Positions 55,937 through 64,000 of a stretch of DNA of 64,000 bases are shown piece by piece. A program made the translations under genes and the position numbers. The stretch's first letter is position 1. Each line of letters opens with the position of its first letter. The notes beneath the pieces were generated by a model. That model was not told the origin of the DNA and ran no database searches. It was given only the letters and a program-made list of their open reading frames with translations. This stretch comes from Streptomyces cylindrosporus (GTDB lineage Bacteria > Actinomycetota > Actinomycetes > Streptomycetales > Streptomycetaceae): assembly GCF_022698165.1 (NCBI RefSeq), contig NZ_JALDAY010000008.1, forward strand, positions 372,001 to 436,000. The letters are read 5' to 3'.

Positions 55937-56711
55937 TCAGAGGCAGTGCAGCACCTTGCCCACCTCGAAGATGGTGGGCCGGTCGGCGGGGGCGTGGCTG
56001 AGCATCGCGTCGATCAACTCGCCCAGCTCACCAGGTGCCTTGACCGGTCGACGTCTGCCGTCGGCCACTGCTTCTCTCTGGACGGAGCGTGGAGCGTCGT
56101 CCGGGTACTCGACGGCCCGCCGGCCGGTGGCCGCTGCGCCCGATCTCCGGCGCTTCGTAGTGGACGAGGCAGCCGCGGAACGGAAAGTCGCACCCCTCAG
56201 GCATGTGTCAGCCCCGGGCGAGGGCAAGGGCTAGGTCGATGAGACGCGTCCGTTCCGGCCCGATGATGAAGTGGGCGGGTTGTACGTCATCGTGCGCCCA
56301 GCCCTTGGCGTGCAGTTCGGCCAACGCCTCGACGCACCCCAGAGCCACGCCGATGTCCGGTTCGATCGACGATCCCGGCCGACGACACGGCTCCCACAAC
56401 CGGTACAGGTCCGGCCCTTCGTGCCACGGCTGGAAGTTCCAGGTTCCGTGTTCCCATTCGCCGTACGCGAGATCGGTCAGGCCGAGGCGCAGCAGCACGG
56501 CTCCTTCGCGCGCGGGTGCGAGGGCGGTCCAGGGCTGGGCGGCCCATTCGGCCGTTGCTTCGATCGGGTAGCCGACTTTTACGGCGTAGTGGCCGCGATG
56601 GCTCTCCACCTGCCAGACCATGGAGCCGCGGCGGTTGAGGACCAGGCGCTGGGACGTGGGCATGAGCGCGTCGAGCACCACGATCGGCAGTTCAGGGGGT
56701 GACCCGGGCAA
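55937..56711 (-). pseudogene. Kinase-like protein gene, broken by stop and deletion
   Basis: The first 167 codons (MPGSPPELPIVVLDALMPTSQRL) form a protein-kinase-like phosphotransferase: YAVKVGY (Lys), ALAELHAKGWAHDDVQPAHFIIG (catalytic loop; the usual Asn is His), LIDLALALARG (DFG position). An in-frame TGA at 56208-56210 then interrupts; the same frame continues HMPEGCDFPFRGCLVHYEAPEIGRS, the usual activation-segment/APE region. After this about 25-30 residues are missing and the frame shifts to AATGRRAVEYPDDAPRSVQREAV to PTIFEVGKVLHCL, the C-lobe. So the gene is disrupted, unless TGA is read through and sequence errors are involved. It follows a small peptide gene and a regulator on the same strand. 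Confidence 0.75.
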
Positions 56712-56781
56712 CGTCTGTTCTCCTTCCGGGCGAACGCGGCCGACGACGAGTCGAGGCCGGCCGCGTCGCTGCTGTCGTGTG

Positions 56782-56973
56782 TCAGTCCTGGTAGTCCTGA
56801 CCGTACGGACGGCCGCAGTCCGAGTCGCACTGGGCGAGGTTCGTGCCGTCCACGATCCACAGGTCGTCGAAGACCATGAACCCGGCGGCCTTCATGGCTC
56901 GGGCCGCGGTGATGACCCTGAGCGGGTCCGCTACTCCGTGGCGAGCCCTCTGTGTTCGGTCCAGGCTCGACAT
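56782..56973 (-). CDS. Small peptide with Cys-rich acidic C-terminus, candidate RiPP precursor
   Basis: 63 residues, ATG start located inside the 3' end of the upstream regulator (43-base overlap). The N-terminal part is basic and helical (DRTQRARHGVADPLRVITAARAMKAAG). The C-terminal 28 residues are acidic and carry Cys, Tyr and Asp (FDDLWIVDGTNLAQCDSD then CGRPYGQDYQD). No signal peptide. Small Cys-containing peptide plus kinase-like enzyme plus MFS exporter resembles a RiPP locus, but no known modification enzyme family is recognised, so the precursor role is a hypothesis. Confidence 0.45.
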   Translation of the reverse strand: MSSLDRTQRARHGVADPLRVITAARAMKAAGFMVFDDLWIVDGTNLAQCDSDCGRPYGQDYQD

Positions 56974-58289
56974 GACTCGACCATGGCCTTGAGCCAGCCC
57001 TCATCGGGCTTTCGGTCCGCAGCGGCCAGGTACATCCGCAGGTTGGCGGAGGCGAAGGCATCGATCGCCTCCGGAGCCGCCTTGCGGCGCAGCTTCTCAC
57101 GCGTGCTCGCCCGCTCGGCGTACACGATGCTGCGCAGGGTTGACCGGGCGATGGGGTGGTTCCTGACGAGCTGGGGGGCGATGACTTCGGCCTTCTCCAG
57201 TTCCTTCAGCGCCTTGTCGCAATTCCCGTCCCACAGCCAGGCGCGTGCCAAGTCCATGTGGTGGTGCCCCTGACGGGAGTTGGGAAGGGCCGCGACCAGT
57301 TCCTTGCCCGTGCGCCGGTTTATCGACAGGGCTTCGCGTTGCTCGTGCATCTCCAGGGCGACGCTGATCGCGTGGATCTGCACGTTGCCCGGCGAGAACG
57401 TCAGGCTGTGACGGTCGGAGACCGGAGGGCCGACGGACTCGGCCATCCGCTTGGCCGCGCTCCGCGCGTGCTTGATCCGATCCTTCGCTTCGGCCTTGCG
57501 ACCGCCCCGTACGGCCGAGACAGCCGCGCGCAGTTGCAGTGACCCCCACGCCCGAACGGCCAGCGGCTCACCCCGCTCGTAATCCTGCTGCACGCTGCGG
57601 ATCGCCTTGTCCGACAGGGCAATGGAGTCGTCCCAGTCCGCGGTGGCCCACATGTCCCAGACGCGCATCCAGTCGGCGACGGCGGGCATCACGGGGTCGC
57701 CGGACAGCTGTGCGGACCATGCGGCCCGTTCGCAGGCCATGGCGATCAGCTCGGGGTGTCCAAGGGCGTGTGCGGCGTGTGTGGGCGAACTTGCAGCACA
57801 CCGCGTAGATCGCGAACGCCTCTTCCCGCTCGTGTCCCGTGGCGACTTCGGCCAGGGCGCGCGCTTCGCGGAACAGGTCGGGGAGAATCTGCATGATCGC
57901 CGCGTTCGCGGCAGCGTCTCGGAGGCGGTGTAGACGCGTGGTTTCCTGCCACAGCTGACCGGCCTGCCGGGGAGTCCCGTCGAAGACGGGAGCGAGGTCG
58001 TAACGGCGCAGCTCACGCATGATTGCTGCGGCGGAGACCTGCCACTGATTCTCGGCCGGGGAGCTGTTGTACGGCCGTCCGATCAGGTCGTCGGATGTAC
58101 GTGTAGTTCCGAGGCGAGCAGGTTGAGCAGGCCGACGCGGTCCAGCTCGATGTGTCCGCGTTCCATTTTGGACACCCAGCCCTGTGTCTTGCCCAGGGCG
58201 GCGGCGAGGTCGGCTTGTGTCATGCCGAGGCGGAGTCGTGCGCGGCGTGCGCGACGGCCGATCTCTTTGGCGGGGCTTCTACCCTTGAC
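56931..58289 (-). pseudogene. XRE-TPR regulator broken by two frameshifts
   Basis: Three pieces in three frames make one protein: an HTH (KEIGRRARRARLRLGMTQADLAAALGKTQGWVSKMERGHIELD to LHVHPTT-stop at 58102), a middle part (MRELRRYDLAPVFDGTPRQAGQL to EAFAIYAVCCKFAH), and the C-terminal TPR part (AAHALGHPELIAMACERAAWSAQ to HRGLATE) ending at 56931. The HTH piece has no clear ATG or GTG start (its frame begins with GTC). Breaks lie near 58100 and 57795. The architecture matches the XRE-TPR regulators that often neighbour small peptides and kinases. Whether the shifts are real mutations or sequence errors cannot be told. Confidence 0.75.
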
Positions 58290-58397
58290 TGTACAGAGGC
58301 CGCGTGCCGCGTGTGGAGTGCTGCAGACAGAGAAGCACGCGGCGACTGTGTGTCACAGGCTGACTTTGCCTTATGGCGGGGCTACGAGGCGACCACC

Positions 58398-59666
58398 TCA
58401 GATCGTGCGGCTCCGGCCAGCTCCGCCTGCTACCAGCGCGGACTCCGGCAGGCGCGGGGCCAGGACCAGCATGCCGGGAACCGTCACAAGGGCGAGCGCC
58501 GCGAGAATGGCCCATGGAGCGGCGCTCGACACGGCGAAGAGCAGCGAGAACAGCAGCGGGGCGACGACCGTGGCGATGGCGAAGGAGTACTGGAACACCG
58601 CCAAGTAACGTCCACGGAGGTCAGCAGGCGCGGCATCGGCCGACAGCGCGTTCGACACAGGCGAATGCACGAGCTGAGCCGCCGAGTAGCACAGCACGGC
58701 CACGACGAGGCACGGGACCCACAGAACGCGGGGCATCCAAAGCGGTCCAGCTGTGAGGCACGCCCACGAAGCCCAGAGAACTCCAGCCAGGCACAGCGAC
58801 GTGTGCCGTGGTAGCGGCCGGATCAGGCGGACGACCGAGGTCTGAAGCACAGCCTGGACGACCGTGTTCATCGCCAGCAGCGGACCGACCGCCCAGGTCA
58901 CAGAGGGCAACTGACGGTCAACGAACGGCGGGAAGGCGACACTCAGCATGACGTTACACAGTGCGAACGCCGTGTTCAGCGCCATGAGCGCCAAGTAAGG
59001 GCGGTCGGCCCACAGCGCGCGGTAACCGCGGTTGCCGCGGTCCTCCTTGCTCGGCTCTCCGCGGGATGCCTGAGCAGGCTGAGTCGTGCTCCGCGGCACT
59101 CCCCAACTCAGCAGCAGGCCGGCCGCCAGCAGCAGGCAGGCACACGCGCCGATCGTCCCTCGATACATCAGGCCCGACTTCACCGACAGGGTGACGCCCG
59201 CGACGATGGCACCGACTCCGTAACCTGCCGCACGCAGCGAGCCGATGATGCCGAACCACCGCTCACGGGAGTGCCCAACCGGATCACGGTCGGACAGATT
59301 GCTGACGAGGGTGAAGGCGGAGGACCAGAAGGCCCGCTGCCCTAGTGACGCTACGGTCGCTGCCAGAAGGACCGTGACGCCGTTGCGGGACGCGAGGTAC
59401 TCCAGCAAGCCGGCCGCCTGGAGCAGCTGTGCCACCAGCACGATCGGTTTCGGCCCATGCCGGTCGACGAGGCCACCGATCCATAGTGGCAAGGGAAGCG
59501 ACAGCAGGCCGGCCACGCTCAGCAGGGTCCCTACCTGCACCAGCGACGCGCCCGAACTTTCCGACAGATAGAGCAAGGACAACGGGACGAAGAGCCCGTT
59601 CACCACCGAGTCGATCACGAGCACAAGGAACACCGCGATTCCGGCCGTGTCCCGTCCAGCCCTCAC
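58398..59666 (-). CDS. MFS transporter
   Basis: About 420 residues from GTG (VRAGRDTAGIAVFLVLV); a TTG at 59738 would extend it by 24 residues and overlap the Nudix remnant. About 12 hydrophobic segments. The loop after helix 2 (WIGGLVDRHGPKPIVL) carries the MFS signature G-x-x-x-D-R-x-G-x-K-related pattern. Its place next to the peptide/kinase locus suggests an exporter for its product, or for the P450 product. Unlike the neighbouring kinase and regulator genes the frame is intact. Confidence 0.87.
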   Translation of the reverse strand: MRAGRDTAGIAVFLVLVIDSVVNGLFVPLSLLYLSESSGASLVQVGTLLSVAGLLSLPLPLWIGGLVDRHGPKPIVLVAQLLQAAGLLEYLASRNGVTVLLAATVASLGQRAFWSSAFTLVSNLSDRDPVGHSRERWFGIIGSLRAAGYGVGAIVAGVTLSVKSGLMYRGTIGACACLLLAAGLLLSWGVPRSTTQPAQASRGEPSKEDRGNRGYRALWADRPYLALMALNTAFALCNVMLSVAFPPFVDRQLPSVTWAVGPLLAMNTVVQAVLQTSVVRLIRPLPRHTSLCLAGVLWASWACLTAGPLWMPRVLWVPCLVVAVLCYSAAQLVHSPVSNALSADAAPADLRGRYLAVFQYSFAIATVVAPLLFSLLFAVSSAAPWAILAALALVTVPGMLVLAPRLPESALVAGGAGRSRTI

Positions 59667-59731
59667 CGGATGCGGGACGGGCGCGCTCTCCCACCGTCCC
59701 AGCCACCGCGACGTCCGCCTCTCCGACCGCG

Positions 59732-59983
59732 TCAACAATCCCCCTGACTACTTGTGTGGGACGACCGCAGGTGCTGGTCGGCACTGGCCACGCGTTGCTG
59801 CAGAGTCTCGTCGAGACTGTCGACCTCTCGCCAGGCCGCGTCGATGATCTCTTCGGCCTGGAGCTGTTGAACGTCGGTTGTAGTGCGGAAGGCAAATCGG
59901 AAATCGATGTGCGTGTGGTCCGGCTCACCCTTTGCGTGGTTGGCGGGGATGGGGTGAACGTCGATATGAACCGGCAGCTCACA
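59732..59983 (-). pseudogene. Nudix hydrolase C-terminal fragment
   Basis: The frame reads CELPVHIDVHPIPANHAKGEPDHTHIDFRFAFRTTTDVQQLQAEEIIDAAWREVDSLDETLQQRVASADQH to a stop. This is the C-terminal part of a Nudix-type protein (HIDVHPIPAN...EPDHTHIDFRF). The N-terminal half including the Nudix box is missing and the fragment starts within a few bases of the P450 stop, so a deletion joined the two. Not translated as such. Confidence 0.7.
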
Positions 59984-59985
59984 AC

Positions 59986-61194
59986 TCAGGTATCAGGGCT
60001 GAGCTCGTCCAACTTGTCGAAGGTGACCGGCAGTTCGGTCAGTCCTCGTAGCAGGGTGCTCGTCCGCCAGGTCAGCTGGGTCGGATCGGTGGCGAGAGTC
60101 ATCTGGAGGTGCTGCTGTATGAGCAGGCTTAGCGCGATGGTTGCCTCCGTTCGGGCCAGGGGAGCGCCCAGGCAGTGGTGGAGGCCGTGGCCGAAGGCCA
60201 GGTGGGGCTGAGGGCGGCGCGTCACGTCGAAGCGGTCGGGGTCGGGGAAGTGGAGAGGGTCGCGGGAGGCCGCGGCCAGGGAGACCTGGACCGCGTCGCC
60301 GGCCGAGATGTGGGTGCCGACCAGGTCCAGGGGTTCGGCGGCGAAGCGGAACGCCGTTGCATGGACGGGGGTGTTGTGACGCAGGGATTCCTCCACCGCT
60401 GCAGGGACAAGGTCCGGGTCCCCTTGCAGGAGTACGAGTTGGTCCGGGTGGGCCAGGAGGGCGTGCACGGTCGCCGAGATGAGGTTGACCGTGCTCTCGT
60501 GGCCCGCGACCAGGAGCAGGAAGGCCATGCCGAGAAGTTCCTCGGCGGTGAGGCCGTGTGCCTTCTCCGAGGCCAGGTCGCTCAGCAAGGTGCCGTCCGG
60601 GGCGGCGGACTTCCGAGTCGTCAGGGCGGTGAGGTACTGGGCAAGGGCGGCAGACGCGGCAGCCGCACTCTCCGGCGTGGTGGGCATGACCAGTTCGTTC
60701 GACCAGGCATGGAACGCGGCGCGGTCCGCCACGGGGACGCCCAGGAGGTCGCAGATCACGGTGACGGGAAGAGGGAGGGCGTAGGCGGTCACCAGGTCGG
60801 CGGTTCCGAGGTGGGGCAGGGCGGCGAGCAGTTCTGTCGCCGTCGCCTCGATTCTCGGCCGTAGTGCGGCGACACGGCCGGGTGTGAAGTGCCGGGCCAC
60901 CAGGCCGCGCAGGCGGGTGTGCAGGGGCGGGTCGCTCTGCAGCATGTTGCGGCCCGGGGCGTGGCCGCCGTCGGAACGCCAGGTCGAGGAGTGCCGGATG
61001 TCGTTCCGCAGCCGTGGATCGGTGAGCGCGGTGCGGGCCGCGTCCCGGGTCAGCACCAGCCAGCACTCCCCGCTACCGGGGACGAGGACACGGTGTACGG
61101 GGCCCTTGGCGCGCAAGGTCGCGTAGACGGGGTACGGGTCGGCCGCCAAGTCGTGCCCGGCGGGAGCCAGTTCCTGAAGGGTGGGCGCCGGCAT
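59986..61194 (-). CDS. Cytochrome P450
   Basis: 402 residues from ATG (MPAPTLQELAPAGHD) preceded by AAAGG; an ATG 10 codons upstream has no better site. I-helix AGHEST with the Thr for O2 activation, ExxR as EESLR, PERF-type PDRFDVTR, and heme motif FGHGLHHCLGAPLAR with the Cys ligand. A CYP of soluble bacterial type, needing an external ferredoxin (none adjacent). The substrate is unknown; it follows the patatin-like gene on the same strand with about 90 bases between and may share its promoter. Confidence 0.94.
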   Translation of the reverse strand: MPAPTLQELAPAGHDLAADPYPVYATLRAKGPVHRVLVPGSGECWLVLTRDAARTALTDPRLRNDIRHSSTWRSDGGHAPGRNMLQSDPPLHTRLRGLVARHFTPGRVAALRPRIEATATELLAALPHLGTADLVTAYALPLPVTVICDLLGVPVADRAAFHAWSNELVMPTTPESAAAASAALAQYLTALTTRKSAAPDGTLLSDLASEKAHGLTAEELLGMAFLLLVAGHESTVNLISATVHALLAHPDQLVLLQGDPDLVPAAVEESLRHNTPVHATAFRFAAEPLDLVGTHISAGDAVQVSLAAASRDPLHFPDPDRFDVTRRPQPHLAFGHGLHHCLGAPLARTEATIALSLLIQQHLQMTLATDPTQLTWRTSTLLRGLTELPVTFDKLDELSPDT

Positions 61195-61285
61195 GAGGTG
61201 CCTTTCGTGAATGGCGCTGGTCATGGCAGTGGCTGTCAGGGGGTGGAGGCGGAGAGGGTGTTGCGCCGCTTGGCGGCGGCCGGCC

Positions 61286-62173
61286 CTACGTCTGCCACAC
61301 CTCGGCCACCGATTCCGCCAGCGCCGTCGCTTGGGCGTAGCCCGCGCGGGCGGCCCGTGGGACGCGGGAGTTCGCGGTCATGTTGCGGCCCATCGCGCGG
61401 CGGGCCGTGCGGTCGGGGGTCAGGAGGGATACGGCGGTTCCGTCGGCCGTGAGGACGGCAGCCTCGTGCGCCGCGCTCGGGTGTGGGCCGACCGCGGCCG
61501 GGATGGGGGCGACGGCCAGCACCCGGCCGTATCCGCGGGCCAGTCGGAGGTTGGCGGGGGACCGGCTGCCACCGTCGATCCAGTGGCGTCCCGCCAGTTC
61601 CACCGGCGGCCAGACCAGCGGGACGGCACAGCTCGCGGCGACGGCTTCGACCAACCCCACCTTCGCGTCCTTCTCCGCCACCTCCACCCTTCCGTCCGCG
61701 TCGAACGCCCCCACCTCTCCCGTACGGGCATCCACCGCTGCGATCCGCAGTGCCCGCTGCGGCCACTCCGTCGCCCCGCGCAGCAACTGCCGTATTGCGT
61801 CGAGCATTTCGGTCGCCGGTGCGGCGGTACGTGTGGTCAGGGCGGTGTGGCCCAGGCGTCGTATCGAGCGTTCGGGGTTCCGGGAGCCCAGGGCGGCCCA
61901 GAGGAAGCGGAGAGTCTGGAGGGCGGTGACGTCCAGGGTGATGCCGTCAGCGCCGGACAGCTGGCGCTCGTACAGCTCGCTCGGCGGCTGACCGCAGGCC
62001 AGCCGGGCGCCGAAGATTGCACCCGCGGAGGTGCCGATCGTCACGTCCGCGTGGTCGAGGTCGATGCCCGCGTCCGCGAGCCCGGCGAGCACGCCGGTCA
62101 TCCATGCGCCGCCGACCGGGCCTCCGCCGCCGAGTACCAGCGCGGTCCCGTCCGTCGTCCTGCTCTCGCTCAC
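61286..62173 (-). CDS. Patatin-like phospholipase
   Basis: 295 residues from GTG with GGAAGG upstream; longer frame rejected because it runs through the TetR gene region. Oxyanion loop GGGGPVGGAWMTG, nucleophile elbow GTSAG (Ser), and catalytic Asp in WIDGGSRSPANLRLA. Related Ser-Asp dyad enzymes hydrolyse acyl groups of phospholipids, in the cytoplasm or at the membrane. No signal peptide. It is divergent from a TetR gene with two matching operators between them, which implies repression by that protein. Confidence 0.93.
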   Translation of the reverse strand: MSESRTTDGTALVLGGGGPVGGAWMTGVLAGLADAGIDLDHADVTIGTSAGAIFGARLACGQPPSELYERQLSGADGITLDVTALQTLRFLWAALGSRNPERSIRRLGHTALTTRTAAPATEMLDAIRQLLRGATEWPQRALRIAAVDARTGEVGAFDADGRVEVAEKDAKVGLVEAVAASCAVPLVWPPVELAGRHWIDGGSRSPANLRLARGYGRVLAVAPIPAAVGPHPSAAHEAAVLTADGTAVSLLTPDRTARRAMGRNMTANSRVPRAARAGYAQATALAESVAEVWQT

Positions 62174-62196
62174 GCCACAGCCTTCCGAGAGGAAGA

Positions 62197-62216
62197 AATG
62201 GGGAGTGCTCCCCATT
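62197..62216. promoter_or_regulatory. TetR operator, copy 1
   Basis: AATGGGGAGTGCTCCCCATT: 9-bp perfect arms with a 2-base centre, 23 bases upstream of the patatin GTG. A second copy lies 44 bases away in the same divergent promoter region. Confidence 0.8.
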
Positions 62217-62240
62217 TTGGTTCCCGACGATAACATCTGT

Positions 62241-62260
62241 ACTGGGGAGTGGTCCCCGCT
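62241..62260. promoter_or_regulatory. TetR operator, copy 2
   Basis: ACTGGGGAGTGGTCCCCGCT matches copy 1 at 16 of 20 positions, upstream of the TetR ATG and overlapping its likely promoter. Spacing of 44 bases is about four helical turns, allowing two dimers on one face. Confidence 0.75.
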
Positions 62261-62287
62261 TTGGTCGGTGAGTGGCTCGGAGGTGTG

Positions 62288-62965
62288 ATGGCGGGCGTGG
62301 ATGCGGACAAGGACGAGGTCCCGCTTCGGCGGGACGCACGGCGCAACCGGGATCTCCTGGTCGGCGCCGCCCACGAGGTGTTCACCGAGCAGGGGCTGGA
62401 GGCGCCGCTCGACGTCATCGCTCGCCGCGCCGGTGTCGGCAACGCCACGCTGTACCGGCACTTCCCGACGCGCGCAGCGCTCGTCGACGCCGTCTTCCGC
62501 GACCAACTCGGCGAGACCATCGCCGCGGGGGAGCTGGCGCGGACCGCCCCCGACGCCTGGACCGGCCTGAACGCCTATCTCCGGGGCGTCTTCAGTGCGC
62601 TCGCCGCCGACCGCGGTACCAACGACCTCATGACCACCCGTATCCAGGGCGTCGAGGCACTGGACTCCGTGCACGCGCACAACCGGCGGACGATGGAGAT
62701 CCTGCTGGAACGCGGGCAGGAGGAGGGCAAGGTCCGGGACGACGTCACCACGGAGGACGTTCTGTTCGCGCTGGCCGCACTAGGGCGTGCGGTGCCCGCT
62801 CTGACCGCGGCGACCACGTCGGACGCCTGGCTGCGGCCCCTCGCCCTTTTCCTCGACAGCCTGCGCCCCGCACCGGCTCCGCTCCCGGGCTCTCCCCTCG
62901 GTGCCGGCCAGCTGGCCGACGTGCTGCGGGAACTGGGTCCGCACCGGTCATCAAACGACGCGTGA
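62288..62965 (+). CDS. TetR-family repressor
   Basis: 225 residues from ATG with GGAGG 5 bases upstream. The HTH (RRDARRNRDLLVGAAHEVFTEQGLEAPLDVIARRAGVGNATLYRHFPTRAALVDAVF) is standard; the C-terminal ligand domain is about 150 residues with HNRRTMEILLERGQEEGKVRDDVTTEDVLFALAALGRAV. Two 20-bp operators in the divergent region indicate control of itself and of the patatin/P450 genes. The ligand is unknown. Confidence 0.95.
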   Translation: MAGVDADKDEVPLRRDARRNRDLLVGAAHEVFTEQGLEAPLDVIARRAGVGNATLYRHFPTRAALVDAVFRDQLGETIAAGELARTAPDAWTGLNAYLRGVFSALAADRGTNDLMTTRIQGVEALDSVHAHNRRTMEILLERGQEEGKVRDDVTTEDVLFALAALGRAVPALTAATTSDAWLRPLALFLDSLRPAPAPLPGSPLGAGQLADVLRELGPHRSSNDA

Positions 62966-62993
62966 AAAGGCCGTGAAAGGGGGTGGCGTGTGC

Positions 62994-63719
62994 ATGTCGG
63001 TCTGGCGGGTTGCGCCCCTGGTCGGCGAGGATGCCCCGGTGAACGCGCACATAACACCCCCTGCCGCAGCTCCCCTCCCCGCTCCCGCCCTCCGCCCGGT
63101 CCGCAGTGCAGCCCTGTTCACCACCGGCGCCCTCGGGCTGGCCGGGGCCGCATGGGTGTTGCGGGCCGTCTGGGAGGTGCGGCTCTCCGTCGCGGGGGAG
63201 CCTGCCTCCGGGCCGCCTGATCAGGGTGGCGGGACCCATCGGGCGCTGAACTCTCTGGAGGACTCGTACCACTTCGTGAACACGGCCGGTGGCTTCGCCG
63301 CCCTGCTCTGCGCGGGTGCCTTCATCGGCTGGATGTGGCGGATCCGGGACAACGGGCGGGCGCTGTCCGGGGTCCGGCCGCGCTACTCGGGGATCTGGGT
63401 CTACCTCGGGTGGATCGTGCCCGTCGTCAATCTGTGGTTCCCGCGGGGGATCATCGCCGACGCCTACCTGGCCAGTACGCCTGGCGCGCCCGGTGCGCGG
63501 GTGCCGCGGTCGCTGAACGTGTGGTGGGGGCTGTGGCTGGTCACGATGGTCGGTGGAGTCGGGTTGATCTACACCGACTCCACCGACGAGATCATCGGGC
63601 GTGCCTACGACGACGTCTGGCAGCTGCTGACGGCGGACGCGGCCGTCGTGGGTGCCGCGGTGGCCGGCATCTTCATGGTGCGTGCCGTCACCGCCGTACA
63701 GGAGAAGGCGGCCGGTTGA
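62994..63719 (+). CDS. DUF4328 integral membrane protein
   Basis: 241 residues; ATG (MSVWRVAPL) with GGGGG upstream, GTG 62988 also possible. Pro/Ala-rich N-terminus, four helices: LFTTGALGLAGAAWVLRAV, TAGGFAALLCAGAFIGWMWRIRDN, YLGWIVPVVNLWFPRGIIADAYLAST (the DUF4328 core) and LWLVTMVGGVGLIYTDS, with a final helix AAVVGAAVAGIFMVRAV. Function unknown, common in Streptomyces. Confidence 0.87.
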   Translation: MSVWRVAPLVGEDAPVNAHITPPAAAPLPAPALRPVRSAALFTTGALGLAGAAWVLRAVWEVRLSVAGEPASGPPDQGGGTHRALNSLEDSYHFVNTAGGFAALLCAGAFIGWMWRIRDNGRALSGVRPRYSGIWVYLGWIVPVVNLWFPRGIIADAYLASTPGAPGARVPRSLNVWWGLWLVTMVGGVGLIYTDSTDEIIGRAYDDVWQLLTADAAVVGAAVAGIFMVRAVTAVQEKAAG

Positions 63720-63728
63720 GCCGGGGCG

Positions 63729-64000
63729 TCAGCTCACGCAGATCAGGTTGAGCACGCACAGGCCCGACGGGGACGTCGAGTCGGAGCTCGTGCCGGACGA
63801 ACCGGTGGAGTCGGACGCGGACGTGCCCGAGGTGGAGGTCGACGTCGATGTCGAGCTGCCCGAGCCCGAGCCCGAGTTCGAGTTCGAGTTCGAAGTTGTG
63901 CTCGTGCTCGTGCTCGTACCCGTGCTGTCCGTCTGCGTTGACGACGGCGTCGAGGTCGATGTCGACGTCGATGTGGAGGTCGTGGCCGTGGACGACGTGT
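63729..64000 (-). CDS. 3' end of a Ser/Thr/Asn/Gly-rich secreted protein (5' end outside window)
   Basis: The minus-strand frame from the window edge reads dipeptide-type runs (TSTSTSTSTP, GTSTSTSTTSNSNSNSGSGSGSS, TSTSTSTSGTSAS) and ends LCVLNLICVS-stop. The region is extremely low complexity with Thr/Ser codons ACG/TCG alternating. The final hydrophobic patch with two Cys in CVLNLIC is the only ordered-looking part. Convergent with the DUF4328 gene. No family is recognised; mucin-like or wall stalk is a guess. Confidence 0.55.
   Translation of the reverse strand, partial: TSSTATTSTSTSTSTSTPSSTQTDSTGTSTSTSTTSNSNSNSGSGSGSSTSTSTSTSGTSASDSTGSSGTSSDSTSPSGLCVLNLICVS

Noticed and set aside
56208..56210. 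Selenocysteine read at the TGA of the kinase gene
   Set aside because: No hairpin of the bacterial SECIS type was recognised after the TGA and downstream deletion and frameshift already break the gene.

Overview
The window is chromosomal DNA of a Streptomyces or close relative. GC content is very high, many starts are GTG, many short genes encode secreted proteins, and families largely confined to Streptomyces recur (DUF397 with an XRE/DUF5753 partner, DUF6479, snapalysin with a divergent LysR gene, class E sortase substrates). Housekeeping metG and mostly chromosomal-core neighbours argue against a plasmid or a chromosome end. No tRNA, rRNA, CRISPR array or intact insertion sequence was recognised.

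Layout. 0-15 kb: secreted and housekeeping genes, namely an intradiol dioxygenase cut by the window edge, pectate lyase, metG, a TerF-like VWA protein, a PhoX-type phosphatase, the LysR/snapalysin pair, an EEP-fold membrane protein, an acid phosphatase and membrane proteins. 15.5-22.3 kb: a five-gene same-strand set of PP2C/SpoIIE phosphatase, a probably inactive caspase-like protein, an EACC1-like small protein, a caspase-TM-solute-binding-VWA fusion, and an orphan solute-binding lipoprotein. This looks like a membrane-spanning death or conflict device. 22.3-30.3 kb: M20 amidohydrolase, two tandem NPP1 proteins, an XRE-STAND-WD40 giant protein and an XRE/DUF397 pair. 30.3-40.1 kb: a TPR-XRE regulator divergent from a 51-residue exported peptide (a possible RRNPP-like peptide signal pair), a permease pair, a GAF-ANTAR protein, a ThrRS paralogue preceded by a Thr-codon leader peptide and terminator (attenuator), nucleoside hydrolase and an ArsR-like regulator.

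40-45 kb: small secreted and surface proteins, including an LAETG sortase substrate, and gene remnants. 45-55.9 kb: an unusual Pst-like transporter locus. It holds pstC, pstA and pstB together with three different PstS-type secreted or anchored proteins and a sortase-fold membrane protein whose catalytic His and Cys are replaced. The locus carries a 262-bp tandem duplication and a pair of inverted dispersed repeats. 55.9-60 kb: a decaying locus with a kinase-like pseudogene, a small Cys-containing peptide ORF, a frameshifted XRE-TPR regulator, an MFS exporter and a Nudix fragment. 60-64 kb: P450 and patatin genes, probably controlled by a divergent TetR gene through two 20-bp operators, then a DUF4328 membrane protein and the 3' end of a Ser/Thr-rich secreted protein.

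The strongest candidates for undescribed biology are the caspase/EACC1 operon, the Pst-pseudosortase locus, the threonine attenuator and the two peptide-regulator pairs.
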